Below are positions 35,257-47,720 of a DNA stretch of 64,000 bases, in pieces. Numbering within the stretch: position 1 is the stretch's first letter; each line of letters begins with the position of its first letter. Source of the stretch: Arthrobotrys musiformis. Taxonomy: Eukaryota > Ascomycota > Orbiliomycetes > Orbiliales > Orbiliaceae. Location: the NCBI GenBank assembly GCA_036971715.1, contig JAVHJL010000006.1:620001-684000 (forward strand), written 5' to 3'. A program made the position numbers and the translations under genes. The notes beneath the pieces were generated by a model. It searched no databases, was not told the DNA's origin, and was given only the letters and a program-made list of their open reading frames with translations.

Positions 35257-37620
35257 TCATTCACCGTATGATATACCCGCCTCACCGATACACCCCCCGT
35301 TCAACCAAACGGAGAATTTGACATCGGCGGATTGGAGCTTCATCCTAACCTGGAACGAAACCTGGTAGAATTTTACTATGTCACTGCCAACTCTTCGGTA
35401 CGTGCTGGGCACAGAATTCAGAGATACGGATGAAAAGTCCGCGTTGACGGTACCTAAGACGTACACATCTTTGAAAAGAGGAGAGGAAGAATGGGGAGAA
35501 GAATAGATTAGAATCTTATATGAACGGTGGGGCCTTGAATAAGGTGGAAGGTACTTACCGTCATCTTCTACAAATGTTGGAGCGGATGATTTCCTGCTAC
35601 CGTATAAAATGGTAGCTGAGCACTTCAAAAGGTCGGCATGGCTCGTGACGGCATAGTAGAGCGGGAATACTAGCTCTCGAGCTTCGCTGCAGTCCTCTCC
35701 CTGCGAAATTTGTCAGTTGGATAAGCGGAATAATAACGATGGCGAAGTCGCGCCCGACGAATCGCTCGTCGATTACACAAAAGTTAAAAATGGGGGCCGG
35801 GGTCATGTTATGCCTACCATTTTCCCCGTCCATTTGACTTCGCCGTGCGCAAATAATCCGCCGAATGGACACGTGTATGCCCTCGTTCTACTATGTATCT
35901 TTGGGTTGAAGGGAACGCCGGCCTCGAATCCGTAATGCTGGCGTAGCCGCCTTGACCTTATCGCTGGATTGAGTGCGTGAACAACAGCGCCTCTCATAAT
36001 AGCAGACCAACTAACGTATGCAAAAAATATCATTAGCAGCCGAATTTTCGGATATTAGTTAAAAGATTCCCTCTATAAAAGGGTAACTGACGATTCTTGG
36101 GGGTTTATCACGGTCAGAGGCGGGCTCCGACGGTTCGCCCAATTTACGAGGGTCTGATAGAGGTAATGAGATTCGCCGAACCCTCCAACTAAAAAGATGG
36201 CCTAGAGGAGTATTTGGGTTAATAATAATTACATCCGCATTAGGTAACGCGGAATGAAAGGAAGTGGAGGCCGGCTCACGGAAACTTGATTTCTGGCGCC
36301 TTCAATAATGCTCACTTGGTCCTCCACGAGGGCCACGACTTGATTGACCACTGGGTCAAATAGTTGCTGAAGCTCAGTTCTAGATATCACACAGGCCTTT
36401 TAGCTTGCATCTGGAAGGTTTATATAGCCCATGGGTCGGCTTACGCAGTAAACTCCAACTCGTTCTCCATAATTCCATTGGGTTCGTCGTCCTCGACATC
36501 AACTGGGAGTTCGATAAACCACACATCATTTGTGGTCTGGCCGAAGCTTCTCTTAATAGAATCAAAAGTCTTCATGAGAGCACTCCCTCTACCAATATCC
36601 TTTTTGTTCCAAATTCGGCTATCGTCAAATTGAGGTCCTATTTTTTTGCGTAGTAGTCGGAGGAAAGCTTCATCAATATACGATGACCCGCACTTTTCTC
36701 CAGTCCCGATAGCAGCCTCTGCTAACTTGAAGGCAGGCTCTACGGCTTCTACCCGGTACGAGATTAGATCGACCGTTCCACCACCAGCATCGCAAACGAC
36801 GAAAGTGTCGCCCCGGGCCAAAGAAGGAACAGCACGTGTTGAAATGCGGCTAAAGTTAACTTCATGCATCGCCTTCAAAACAAATAGGGCAGCTGCTTCG
36901 GGCTCAGATACGAGGGACATGCTGTCGGAGGGTCGGCTGCCAAATCCAGCGCGTGTGGCTGAAATCTTCGTGGCGCTTTGGGCCTGGTGACCCCAGATCG
37001 CTGGAACAGTGAATATAAAATGTATTGGAGTGATATCCAGGGTTTCGGGGATACGTCGTCGGAGGATTTTCTGCATTAGCTCTTGGTAGAGAAGCCGTAG
37101 GTAGTCGGTTGAGATGTTGATCGCGGACTTTCCAGGCGGGAGCTTGATTTCATCGGTTTCCTGTGACTTGGTGAAAGATCTCGAGCCCAATAAAAAACGG
37201 TATAAACCCGAGCCACCTCGAACGTCGAGCAACAACTTGAAGCGGTTATATATGATAGCAGAGTTTGCGGCCTGGCGTCGTTCACAGGCAAGCGATGCTT
37301 CAGCGCCCCAGAGGGGGGTCCTCCCTTCCACATAGCGGATTTCCGTGGGAACTTTTGGAGCAATACCGTTATTGCTCCAGGTTGTGACAACCTCGATGTC
37401 TCTGAGCTCCTTCTGGTTTGAATGGCAAAATGCAATACCTGTGGTCGTAACTCAGAGAGTAAGCGATAGTCAAGGCAAACTTTATGTATAAAAGCGAACC
37501 CCAATACAATCCTAGAAGCCGACGGTGGTATTTATATATAAGCACATATTTATAGGTTCTCTTCTTACCCGAATAGGTTGTACCGAAATCAATCGCTACG
37601 ATCAACTGTTCTCGTTCCAT
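35257..37620 (-). CDS. Hsp70-like ATPase, copy 1, 600 aa, seven exons
   Basis: Minus-strand exons are 37569-37620, 36445-37438, 36280-36379, 36092-36201, 35818-36010, 35559-35700 and 35257-35468. Introns are 65-130 nt and all junctions keep frame. The actin-like ATPase fold is clear: phosphate-1 motif AIDFGTTYSG at residues 9-18, FTVPAIWGHQAQ at about 160-171, VSEPEAAA at about 194, phosphate-2 motif VVCDAGGGTVDLISY at about 231-245 and adenosine motif FLVGGFGES at about 385-393. The classical substrate-binding domain and EEVD tail are absent. Instead there is a short conserved C-terminal unit (QVRMKLQSADVKFSVW, then CIGEAGIS). This resembles the divergent HSPA12-like fungal group rather than housekeeping Hsp70. 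The gene is head-to-head with the coiled-coil gene at 38487 and is duplicated at 43536-45942 with near-identical exon sizes. Confidence 0.88.
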
Positions 37621-38486
37621 TTTATAATTTAATGTGCTCTGCAAACGCTGACGCTAGACGATTTTGTGATCTTGATTCCTCGACCGGGGGGGAATTAGTG
37701 TAGGAGTTTATCGTATATGGTTTCACACCAGATCCAGGATACCAGGTGCTATAGAAATAAGTTATCAGGCAGCCAAAGCCTTGGGCCTTCCTTTAAATAG
37801 AAATACCAAAGTACGTATGGGTTAACCGGCGAAATTGCTAGAATAGCGGGGACTGGTTGTGTGCGTGCGGGGTTCGATCGAATCCAGAACACACGAGGTA
37901 CCCAATCGAACGCGAATCGAATACTAGCCTGCCAGGCCGAATCGATGAAGTTGTGGAAGATTATTTCGAATCTCGTGGACCAGTGCAGCGCAGCGGTGCA
38001 ATGATAATGACTCTATACTAGTGTCTTAGGGAATATGTAAGGTATATTGTATTGTCGAAGCATTGGTACCCAAGATACCTACCTACCTCCTACTTAAATA
38101 AGTGTACATGGTGTATTGGGATTAAGGGTTCATATGTGCCACGGATGCACAGACACATAGAACGTTGATCGAGTGCCTATTTTTGAGTCCAATTTCAGGC
38201 ACCTTTTGAAATGCTGTGCCACGCCGTGTTGCGGTCTGGAATGGTACCAACGTTACTTGAGCCTCCGAAGTACCCAAGTTCCCAAGTCCCCAAGTCTCCG
38301 CGCGAGCTCTTAACTTGCTGACCTGAACATCTTCAACTCTTCTAAGGGTAAGCGATAGTCGCCTAGTAGGTAGTAACCGCACTTTCCAAAATCTCTAGCT
38401 AATGCAAACGCGGTTCGACCGACTGTGAAGGTTCAAGGGAATTCTCCAGCCTTCGAAATTCACTGATTTAAAACGGGTAGCTAGCG
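37621..38486. promoter_or_regulatory. Divergent promoter region of module copy 1
   Basis: These 866 bp lie between the start codons of the Hsp70-like gene (left, minus) and the coiled-coil gene (right, plus), so they must hold both promoters. The word GATACCTACCTA occurs at 38074-38085, about 400 bp before the coiled-coil start. The same 12-mer occurs at a similar distance in module copy 2. Confidence 0.5.
38074..38085 (+). promoter_or_regulatory. 12-bp word shared by both module promoters (copy 1)
   Basis: GATACCTACCTA, also found at 47340-47351. The copies end 402 and 370 bp before the two coiled-coil start codons. CCTA-type words are frequent in this region, so chance or microsatellite origin is possible. 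Confidence 0.3.
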
Positions 38487-40422
38487 ATGAGTTGGATCAT
38501 GGGATTAACCCGGCGAAAGAGGTCTTCCGAGCACGATTCTAGGTCCCCTGACGGCTACTCATCCAGGCGAACGTCTTCTGGGAGTGAATTTCTCTATAAT
38601 ACCGTCTCCGGTGACAAAAAGGTAGCATACCTAGCCCTACAACAAAACCAGTAGCGATATATCCCCCCTAGCTTTATATCGTAACCTGGGGTTCGGCTGT
38701 TAGTTATGCCTAGATGCCTGGTAATTATTCTAACTCGGATATATCAGGCCAAGGACCGAAATCATCATCATAGACGTTCGCAGGGCTATGATAAGAGCCG
38801 AAAGCACAAGCACTACTATAACCCACCTAGCCCAGTACCTCAGAAATCAAAGTCTTCGAAAGAACTCACGGACCCGCATAACACTCGATTGGAGCCGAAT
38901 ATGGGTGGTGGTACCTCACATCCATCATTCCAACAGAATGACTCTAGCGGTCACGACGCTGCGTTATCGCCTAGTGACCCAGACAATATGAATGTTCCTT
39001 GTTCCGAGGACCCTGGCACCCCACGCGCCCCTGAAACTTCGCATTCAGATGGTCTTCCTCCCGCTGTTGTTGGGATAGTTTGCAAAAAATGTGGAGCTGG
39101 TGAGCAGTTTGGTCTCGCTCAAAATGCACTATAGCCAGAATGAATATGATGCTGACCAAAAGTTGGACGGGGTAGAGAGATGGGGTGGCGATGTATGTGG
39201 CTTTTGCAGAGCACTCGCCCGTATAAAAGAATTAGAAACGAAGTTACACGAAAAGGAATTAGACTACAACAAGGCCAACTATTCCTTGAACTCGGCTGAA
39301 AGCAAATTGCAAGAAATTGGAATTGAGTTGCAAAATCGAGAGCGCTGGCTTGGATCGATGAAGCAGCACTATTTCAATGTTGAAGAGAAGTGGAAGCATG
39401 AATATGGGATCTTACAGAAGAAGCTCCAAAATAATGAATTCGAAATCAGGGAGCTACAGAGGACCGAACTGGCAAGGTTGCACCGGGACGAGCAACTCAT
39501 GGATGGAACGGCAAAAGATGACCTCCGTAATGCTCTCCAGATCAAGGTTCAAGGGATAAGTCGCCCGTTCTTTCGAAAGATTAATTGGCGAGAAAGCACC
39601 AGGGTAACTCCGAACCTCAATGAAATACTGCCTGGATTGTTGGATTTGCGATGGGCAAAAGCGCCCTGGCCGTTGATCCGTGATAGCCCAGACTTTTCCA
39701 CTACTTCACTCGTCGATGCGCTGCTATTTACCGCCATGACTACCAGGTTCTTCAAAAACCCATTTTTTGGGGCTGAGGGCGAGCCTGCACTCAAAGGCGT
39801 GCTGGATAGGTTTTATTTCCACGGACAACAAATGGGACTGTATAGCACAGAGCCATGGAGGAAAGCGACGGTTGAACTGATTAAGGAGTCTTCATCTGTA
39901 AACTATCCTGCCTCCTCTGGCGCCGGAAACGACGAACCCTACCCACAGCAGCAAATAAAGAAGATATCGCACGAGGTCAGCACCCTACTATTGAACTTTC
40001 TCAACCTTCACGACGCGATTGATCCCTCCAAATCCTCCGTACTCGAGGATAAGGTTTATGAGTTGGTAGATGCATCGGCAAAGCTTGCGGAGGACTGGCA
40101 TTCTCGAGAATTCCGTTTTGTTGTCACGGACTTGGATTGGATCGAAGCCAACAACATAGACTGGAACAGCGAAGGGGTAGATAGATACATCACGCCGAAA
40201 AACAGAACGCTGGAAGAGAATGTCAAATATACGATTCTAGCTGTGATTTCACCAGGGTTCGTTCGCTACGAGCAAGGAGAGAAGCCAGGCACAGAAACGG
40301 AAATCGTTTGGGAGAAAGCTTCGGTTCTTTTGGGAGAGGTGGAGGACTCTGGGGGTGAAGGGGGCGAAGGGGCTAATTTACATGGACACTATCAAGCGGG
40401 AGCGAATGAATCGTTTTTGTAA
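38487..40422 (+). CDS. Coiled-coil protein with conserved C-terminal domain, copy 1, 577 aa, three exons
   Basis: Exons 38487-38621, 38748-39099 and 39176-40422 are joined by GT-AG introns of 126 nt (phase 0) and 76 nt (phase 1); copy 2 has the same phases and similar sizes. Residues 1-150 are Ser/His/Lys-rich and disordered. Residues 157-173 form a CX2CX9CX2C motif whose halves are brought together by the second splice, suggesting a bound zinc. Residues about 174-264 are a coiled coil ending in LQRTELARLHRDE. The rest is an unrecognised domain shared with 47721-49829 and, more weakly, 57273-58616. Landmarks are ISRPFFRKINW, IRDSPDF, FFKNPFF, LAEDWHSREFRF, DLDW, VISPGFVRYEQG and VWEKASVLL. 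No signal peptide or membrane span is seen. It is head-to-head with an Hsp70-like ATPase gene, which suggests a joint function. Confidence 0.82.
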
Positions 40423-41033
40423 CCTCGATGGATTTTGTTGCAAGCTTTTATAGCTGAGTGCAGGAATACCCTGGTGCAGGGATTGCTTTTATGGTCTCAA
40501 AACGTGTTTTATCATTAAAATTAATTTTCGTATAGAGAGGCTTGGAAAAGACGGGGTTTTAAATTGTGTATTGAGAGATGAGCGGCTGTATGCTGGTTGA
40601 AAGGGGCCTGGGGCTATTGCGAAGTTTATGTCGACATCAATCGCAGTATTCGTACAATGCAATCCAGATCTCCTGGTAGGAAACTGTGGAATGGTTATAT
40701 ATATCATGATGCCAACTCAACGCAACGTTTGGATTGGGCCTTGGATGATGATGAAAGAGGCTTGAATTAATCCTTGGGACTGTTGCCATAGCTAATGTAC
40801 TCAATGGGGGCGCTGCAGACTAGTTCCTGGCGCGTGGGTTTTTGTATCGATATATTTTAGGTCTTGACGACCGAATTTGAAATCATTCGTGCATGCATGA
40901 CGACTAACCCGAAGAACACATTCGTCTTTTGTTCGTCCCACTTATATAATTATGCGCTGTTCCACCAATCGGCGTGTCTAGGAAGCCCAACAGCCACTGA
41001 ATATCTAGACCGTTTTGGGAGTTTCAACTTTTG

Positions 41034-41170
41034 GGCTTCGAAGCTTCATCGCAGGTGCTCGATTTGGTAGTGTTGCTCAACTAATAGTCATATCGTGGCT
41101 GCATGCCGAGAAATTTAAGTTTATTGTGCATTGGCTGATATATTGATCAGCTGATAACGGGCGGGATTTA
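41034..41170. repeat. Segmental-duplication flank, copy 1
   Basis: Non-coding sequence that aligns closely with 50729-50880, including a shared block from tcgcaggtgctcgatttggt onward, a shared aatttaagtttattgtgcat and a shared gatcagctgata. By eye identity is around 80-85% with small indels. It marks the downstream edge of the duplicated module. Confidence 0.75.
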
Positions 41171-42344
41171 CAATTTATCGATATCGCGATAATTGATACA
41201 ATATATCCAGTGCCGATTTGGGGTTTAATATTCCTAATCCGTTTACTGTTCGACATACTATGCAGCGCAGTCCTATTGAGACGATAGCTAGGTATATGAT
41301 ATCAACTGGTCGGGGTTTTCTACTGGGGAGTATGTTAGTGAGTATTTGTACTATAGGACTTATTATATATCGAGCAGGGCGTTTCAAAATCCTGGCGGGA
41401 ATGATGCGACTTTTTAATATAATCAAACTTTATGGTCTATCAGAAGGAATGTAGTCTTAGGTAATGCAACTCTCATAATACATTTATAGCCTACAACTAG
41501 CACTTTTACTGATGGCATAATAGTTCCCAATCCTGGTCCATAACAGACAGCAACAATCCAAATATCAATACTCTAAACTAAAATCCCATGCCAGTACTAA
41601 AATCCTCTTCTTCTGATTCCTCTATATACTTCCTCTCAGCTAACACACTTATCTACCCAAAAATACAAACTAATCCGTGGTTTTGAATATTCTCGGACTT
41701 CCCTATTACACTGCAGCCAATTTCGGTACTGGCATGCCTCAAACAACCACAATTTTGTAACCCATCGAACGGGAGGTGCAATACACCCAGTCTCGTAACC
41801 AAACTGTGCGATACACCCTCGAGCAGCCGTATCCCAGTGTACAACTCAACCGAGCTAGGGTAAGATAACCTCCAAAAGGATGCCATAAGGGTTCTCAATA
41901 CCCTTACCTTTTCATTTTTCTCGATATCTTACCTTGTCGATAACCGCAATGCATCATTGCTACTAACAAATGCACAAACAACCAACAAAAAATCTACAAA
42001 TATCTCACCGAAACAATAGAAGTTGGAGGTTACAAATTTCATAAATATCACAATCGCGAGATTAAAAATAGCCATCGTCAAATTCAGCACGAATAAACAA
42101 CGTCAAAGTCCAAATTATTATAAATCTCTAAAAAACAGCAAGGTTTGTAAACAAAGAATGATTAAATTCCGTAATAATACTAAAAATTATACGTCGTATA
42201 ATCTAACGAGCGTTTGCCCGACTGCAAGTCGGGGCCTTTATATACTTAGGTAAATCCCCCCCTGGGGCGAGGTTACCAAAATGTGTTGTTTTTTCTAGAA
42301 GGTTCTATGTTTATGAACAGCTTTGAATTTATTAGGGTGGTAAG

Positions 42345-42555
42345 TACTTAAGTAGGCACCTAGGTAGGCCTGTATATAAGTATAGGGAGGTGGGTAGGCT
42401 AATAGGTAGGCTGATAGGCAGGCTGGAAGCAAACCAGTAAGTAGGCTGGTAGGTAGGCTGGTTAGTGGGCTAGTAGGTAGGCCAGCTAGTAGGTAGGCTG
42501 TTTAGTGGGCTAGTAGATAGGCCGGCTAGTAAGTAGGCTGGCAGGTGGGTTGTAA
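42345..42555. repeat. Tandem repeat with 10-bp and 40-bp periods
   Basis: Short units of the type taggtaggctgg recur throughout. Within them a 40-bp higher-order unit occurs at 42451-42490 and again at 42491-42530 with three differences, followed by a partial third copy. The tract lies between the two module copies. Confidence 0.75.
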
Positions 42556-43535
42556 CATTAGAACATAGAATAAAATGTAAATACAGTTATTTGTTAGAAC
42601 ATAGGTTTAAACTTAAGTCTTGAATAGCTGATACCTATGTTCCGGCCTACGCAACTACTAATAATTAATGATGAAGGCCAGGCAGTCGGGTTTCAGTGGT
42701 GCCGTAGGCACCTACTATTACAAGTAGCTAGTTCTACGGTGTAATTAATTTTCTATAACCACCACCACTGTTACTATACTATTATCATATTGGTAATGAC
42801 AATGGCGGTGGAAGTGCTACTTCTGGAGCAGCGTGTTAACTTTACGGTCCGGATTCATTATTTTATGATGTTCACGCGGCAAGACTACTTCACGCCTGCG
42901 TGGATACAACCCCGGGTACGAGACAACTTCCAACGTTTGCAGCAAAAATAAACTATTCTATATATACGCGTACATGGAGCATTTTGTGTGATTATGAATC
43001 CATCTATAAAGGCACATGGCATGTTCAAGCACCCTATAGTCATAGAACCATAGTGGACATGTCTGCGGCGCCACTCAACCGTTGACCCCCGACTGTACTA
43101 ACGCCTACCTCGGCGTGCATACAGCATAACATAGATTAAAGTGTTATTGCAATATTGTAGATTCGCTCGCTATGGAAGCTCTCCTTTCCCTTCTTTTTGT
43201 CACCCACTTAATCCTTTCCAAACTCTGGATTTCGGAGTATGCACGTTTATTATGACGGACAAGCGGGGGCCAAAGCTAGGTAATATTATAAAATCGACCG
43301 GCGGAAGAAACAGGCTTAATACAAAAACTCCAATAATACAAAAAAAAAGGGGGGCGCCAATTTTTTTCCATTCCACCGGCGGGCAGGGTGAAGGATAGCC
43401 AGTTTTGGGGGATCGTCCTGCTCCCCGCTCTCAGGGAGGTTCCCCAACATCTACGTCCATTCGTAGCTAACCCCCCACATGTTGTCAGAAAAGCCAAGTC
43501 CGACTCGTGGTACGAGGGTGATCGGCATTTAAATC

Positions 43536-45942
43536 TTAATCGTAGGAAATTTCTGCATCGCCAATGCACTTCCCATCCATCCAGACTGAAAACTTGATAT
43601 CTGCGGATTCGAGCCTCATCCTCACCTGGTAAGGTACTTCGTAGACTTTCACTGGGGTTCCGTTGCCCTGTGTGTCTTCGTATGCCGATTTGAGGCTCTC
43701 GAACTGGGCGGAAGAGAAGTCGAGGTAGATTTTACCTAGGCGGTAGGTACCTGCGGGAAAGTAGGGTTAGAATTTGAGCTAGCGGGGTATATACATGCAT
43801 AATTGACCGCTCCGTGTGTTTCTTCTGTTTTTTCTTCTTTTTCTTTTTTTTTACTCGTTTAGTGGAAGGGTGTGTGTATGTACCTGGGCTGTGTGTAAAC
43901 AGTGGAGCATCGGTGGTCTCCGCCCCGTATAGGGTTGTACAAAGCCGTTCGTTGAGGCATCGTGGCCAAGATAATTCCCGCAAGATATGGAATATCACCT
44001 CTTTGTCTTCGACGCAAATATCGCCCTGTGTAGTATAACATAACACCCGCGAAACGGTATTATTAGCATAAGCAATGCCTCGAGAGAAGTGAAACCCCCA
44101 AATTTAAAAAAGAATTGCAGGTGGGGTTTAAATACCATATGTGCGCTCCATTCCACCGTATTATGCGCATATCGTCCGCCGAACACGCTGACGTATGATT
44201 GCCTGATGTTGTGTATTAGGGGGTCGAAGGGGAGGTCACACGAGAATCCGTAGTGACGCCGTAGACGTCTAGACCTGACGGCAGGGTTTAATTCGCGGAC
44301 TATTGCCCCCCTCATTATTGCGGACCACCTGCGCGGGCAAGCTTGTTAGAAACCGTACTTCGCAAAAATAGTATTTCCCGGCTGAGGTCGGGAGTTGGAA
44401 GATATACTCACGATTCTCTGGGGTTGACCACGGGAATCGGGGTGGCTAGGGTATTGGCCCAGTTCATCAAAGCCTGATGAAGGTATGGGGATTCGCCAAA
44501 TCCACCGACCAGGAATATCGCCTGGAAAACACATTGACGGTTAGCAGTTGGATTGGGTTATATTCGTTGTGGCGTTTCCCCAGATCTAGTGGGCTTGCAT
44601 ACCGAAACTTTTTTTTTGCATTTGAGAATGTTGGCGACTTGCATTTTGACGAGTTCTATTGTTTTTCGAACCACAGGGTCGAATAATTCCTTTAGCTCCT
44701 CGCTGGACTCTCAATCCATATTAGCTACGATGAAATAGGCAAAACTTTTAGGGTTCGAGGCTTAGAGATCTTACGCCGTAAATTCCAGCTCGTTCCGCAA
44801 GATGCCGTTTTCTTCGTCATCTGGGACGTTAACGGGGAGGCGAAAATACCACACATCGTTTGTTGATTGTCCGTAGCTCCGTTTTATAGAATCGAAGCGG
44901 TTCATCAGGTCGCTTCCACGGCCGATATCCTTCTTACTCCAGATATTCTCGTCATCGAAGGAGGGGCCAATCTTCTTCCGCAAGAGATCTGTGAAGCCTT
45001 CGTCGATATACGACGATCCACATTTTGCACCGCTCCCCGTGACTACTTCCTTTAGTACAAAGCTGGGTTGGACTTGTTCAACTTCATATGAAATCAAATC
45101 AACGGTCCCACCACCGGCATCGCAAACCACAAAGGTATCGCCGTTTTTTAGAGAAGGCATGGCTTGAGTCGGGTTGCGGCTGAAGTTCGCCTCGTGCATA
45201 GCTTTTAAGACGTACATCGCAGCAGCCTCGGGTTCGGAGACGAGGGACAAAGAGTCGAAATTCCGATCACAGAACCCCGCGCTCTTCGCCGCCCACTTCG
45301 TAGCCTCCTGCGCCTGATGACCCCATATGGCCGGAACCGTGAATATGAAGTGGATTGGTGTAATATCCAATGTTTCGGGAATACGTCGTCGTAGAATACC
45401 CATGAGCGCTTTGTAGAGAAGTCTCAGGTAGTCTGCCGAAACGTCCATGGCTGATTTACCACGCGGGAGTCTGATGTTATCGGCTTCCGATGGTGAGCTT
45501 GATCCAAGCCATGATCGTCGATAAATCCCCGATCCGCCTCTGACGTCGAGTAGTAATTTGAAGCGATTGTATATTACGGCTGAGTTCGCTGCGTCACGCC
45601 TCTCCGTTGCGAGCCCGGCTTCGGCACCCCAGAGGGGATCCCTGCCTGGAACATAGCGGATTTCTGTGGGTGTCTTGGGTGCGATGATCCCCGACCATGA
45701 CGAGTAGACTTCGATATCGGTGAGTTCCTTTTGGTTTGCGTGGCAGAATGCGAAACCTGCATCGGAGTTGGAATTCAAGGTGTCAGCCTCCGGTTTTGGA
45801 TAAGGGAAAAAACGGAAGGGAACGCCCTCGGGATGGATAGATTTGAACAGAACTATGGCATATGGGCCCATGTGTATAGTTATTTCCTACCTGAGTACGT
45901 AGTGCCGAAATCTACGGCCACCATCAACTTCTCTTTTCCCAT
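43536..45942 (-). CDS. Hsp70-like ATPase, copy 2, 597 aa, seven exons
   Basis: Minus-strand exons are 45891-45942, 44775-45756, 44603-44702, 44412-44521, 44136-44328, 43884-44025 and 43536-43750. Five of the seven exon lengths (52, 100, 110, 193, 142 nt) are identical to copy 1 at 35257-37620. Motifs are intact: VAVDFGTTYSG near the N-terminus, FTVPAIWGHQAQ, VSEPEAAA, VVCDAGGGTVDLISY and FLVGGFGESPY. In the ATPase core the two copies look about 75% identical by eye; the C-terminal exons have diverged more, although QVRMRLESADIKFSVW is kept. There is no canonical substrate-binding domain. The large second exon keeps frame across all of the nucleotide-binding domain, so both copies look functional. 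It is head-to-head with the coiled-coil gene at 47721. Confidence 0.88.
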
Positions 45943-47720
45943 TGTTTTAGGCGTATTTCCCGCAGGTGTAGACCTTCTAGGCTGAAAACCGCCGTATAAT
46001 CTAGTGCCGTTGCAGAAATGATACTTCGAGAGGGGAGGTGCTATAAGCGCTTTTGGCGAATATTGGATTGTAGGAATGTTTCTATCTATTCTCTGACATC
46101 AATCGATGGAAGTATAATATAATTATAATCATATTGTGTGACCTACTAGTCTGTCAATCAAAAACCCATTGTCTTTGTTCTTGAGAACTTCGGCAGTGAT
46201 ATTGATTGTACACAGCCGTTGTAGTAGTGGTAGCCCTGGCCTGGAGGGGGAGTCGAGTTAGTGTTACCAACGGGAGCCCTCTTAAGAAATTTATAGTCTC
46301 CTAGTCTGATGAAATGTATATAGCAACGGTTATGTTGCGTAGAAGGTGGGCTGTGTATAGAGGATATATTTTTTTTAGTTATAATTCATTATTGGGGTTG
46401 GTGATGTTGCATTTTGTATCGTTATATCGCGATCTTTTTTTTGTGGTGTGCGGACTCAGCCTCGTCTAGCTATGCGAACGTATTTATGCAGCGGCTTTTG
46501 GATCGTTCTCTGTGTAGGATGTATCGGACCCATTCGCCAACCGTATCCACAACAGCGACCGGTCTTTGGAAATTCGTGGGCTTCAACTGGAATAAATAGA
46601 GTATATGTTCTTTATGTGATTTCTACAAACCGATCAGCGTGGGCGAAAGCCACAGCGCTTGAGCGCAGCAGGCTGTTGAGTTTCGAAGTTCAGGCATCTT
46701 TTGGTCCCACCCCGACGCAGCAACGCGGCACAGCTCACCGGTCAACGTAATTGGCTGTACGGCCACGGGTTCTTCAGCGCCCAGTAACTTATTGTTCTCG
46801 CTGCATTGGCATGCGGGGTGGTATACTGCCCAGGATTTTATCTGGCGCTTGACTAAACAGAGCGAGTGGCTGGAGTTCCAAGCCAATAGGCTCCCGGGAC
46901 TGAATGCTTTGCATACAGTCTGGAGATGCTCACCTATGCCAGCCTTGGTTTGCACGCGTGCGAGATTTTTGCTACGAAATTTGCACGATTGATAGGGTCA
47001 CACGGGTCGACAAGAGCGGGGCCAGGCTGAAGTATTTTGCGACTGCCCTTGTGATAGGTACATAACCAGCCGCTTCGTTTCCGAACCAGTCCCCCCAATT
47101 GCAACCCCTCCAGGCATCTTCACCCTATGGCTGAGCGGTACCGGCCTATATATTACCGCTAGATTTGGGACTTTCTGTCAATACAAACGTTGCGAACTGA
47201 ACGACCAAGATCGCAAGATTGACCGTAACTACGAGGCTAATGCAATCTAATAAACCGGATTTAAAATTACTGAAATCGCGCAAGCGCCGTCAGAATCGTA
47301 ATCGCCTCGCTAGGTACGTACATGTCTCTTACTGCTGGTGATACCTACCTAGGTGGGTAGGCATGCACTTCTAGATGCGCCGGATACTCCACCTAGTCGT
47401 CGCTATATCCAACCCAATCCCCTCCCCGAACCCAAAATATGTTAAAAATACATACAGATATCAAAAATAAAATGAAATGAGGCGAGCAAAAATAAAAAAA
47501 AGATCATTGGACATATGTACCTTGAGGATATACCTTTCCGCAAGAAAACTCCATCAGCCCTACCGAAATACCCTACCCTGGCTATTGCGAGCGTTCTCCT
47601 CTGTATCGCAGCCCGTACCCCTCCCTTCATAGCACCTTTCACCTGTTATTACTCTTATTCTCTATGTGTCCAACTTACATTGCGGATTTTTTCAGACCCA
47701 AAACGATAATCGGCGGAACA
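45943..47720. promoter_or_regulatory. Divergent promoter region of module copy 2, 1.8 kb
   Basis: Lies between the start codons of Hsp70-like copy 2 and coiled-coil copy 2, and is about twice as long as in copy 1. I see no convincing gene. GATACCTACCTA occurs at 47340-47351, as in the copy 1 promoter. The extra 0.9 kb relative to copy 1 may be an insertion, but no terminal repeats are visible. Confidence 0.5.
47340..47351 (+). promoter_or_regulatory. 12-bp word shared by both module promoters (copy 2)
   Basis: GATACCTACCTA, the counterpart of 38074-38085. Here it is followed by its own near-inverse (aggtgggtaggc), giving an imperfect dyad. Confidence 0.3.

Larger units (their letters stand above)
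40423..43535. other. Intergenic region between the two modules, 3.1 kb
   Basis: The stretch at about 40.9-41.17 kb is homologous to DNA downstream of module copy 2 (about 50.69-50.88 kb). The stretch 41.4-42.3 kb is very AT-rich with only short frames. A short hairpin (cccgact, 3-nt loop, agtcggg) lies at about 42218-42234. Tandem repeats occupy 42345-42555. No gene is supported. Confidence 0.6.

Noticed and set aside
41218..41454. 78-codon hydrophobic frame downstream of module copy 1
   Set aside because: Lies where the truncated membrane-protein gene sits in copy 2, but the translated sequences do not align; AT-rich chance frame is more likely.
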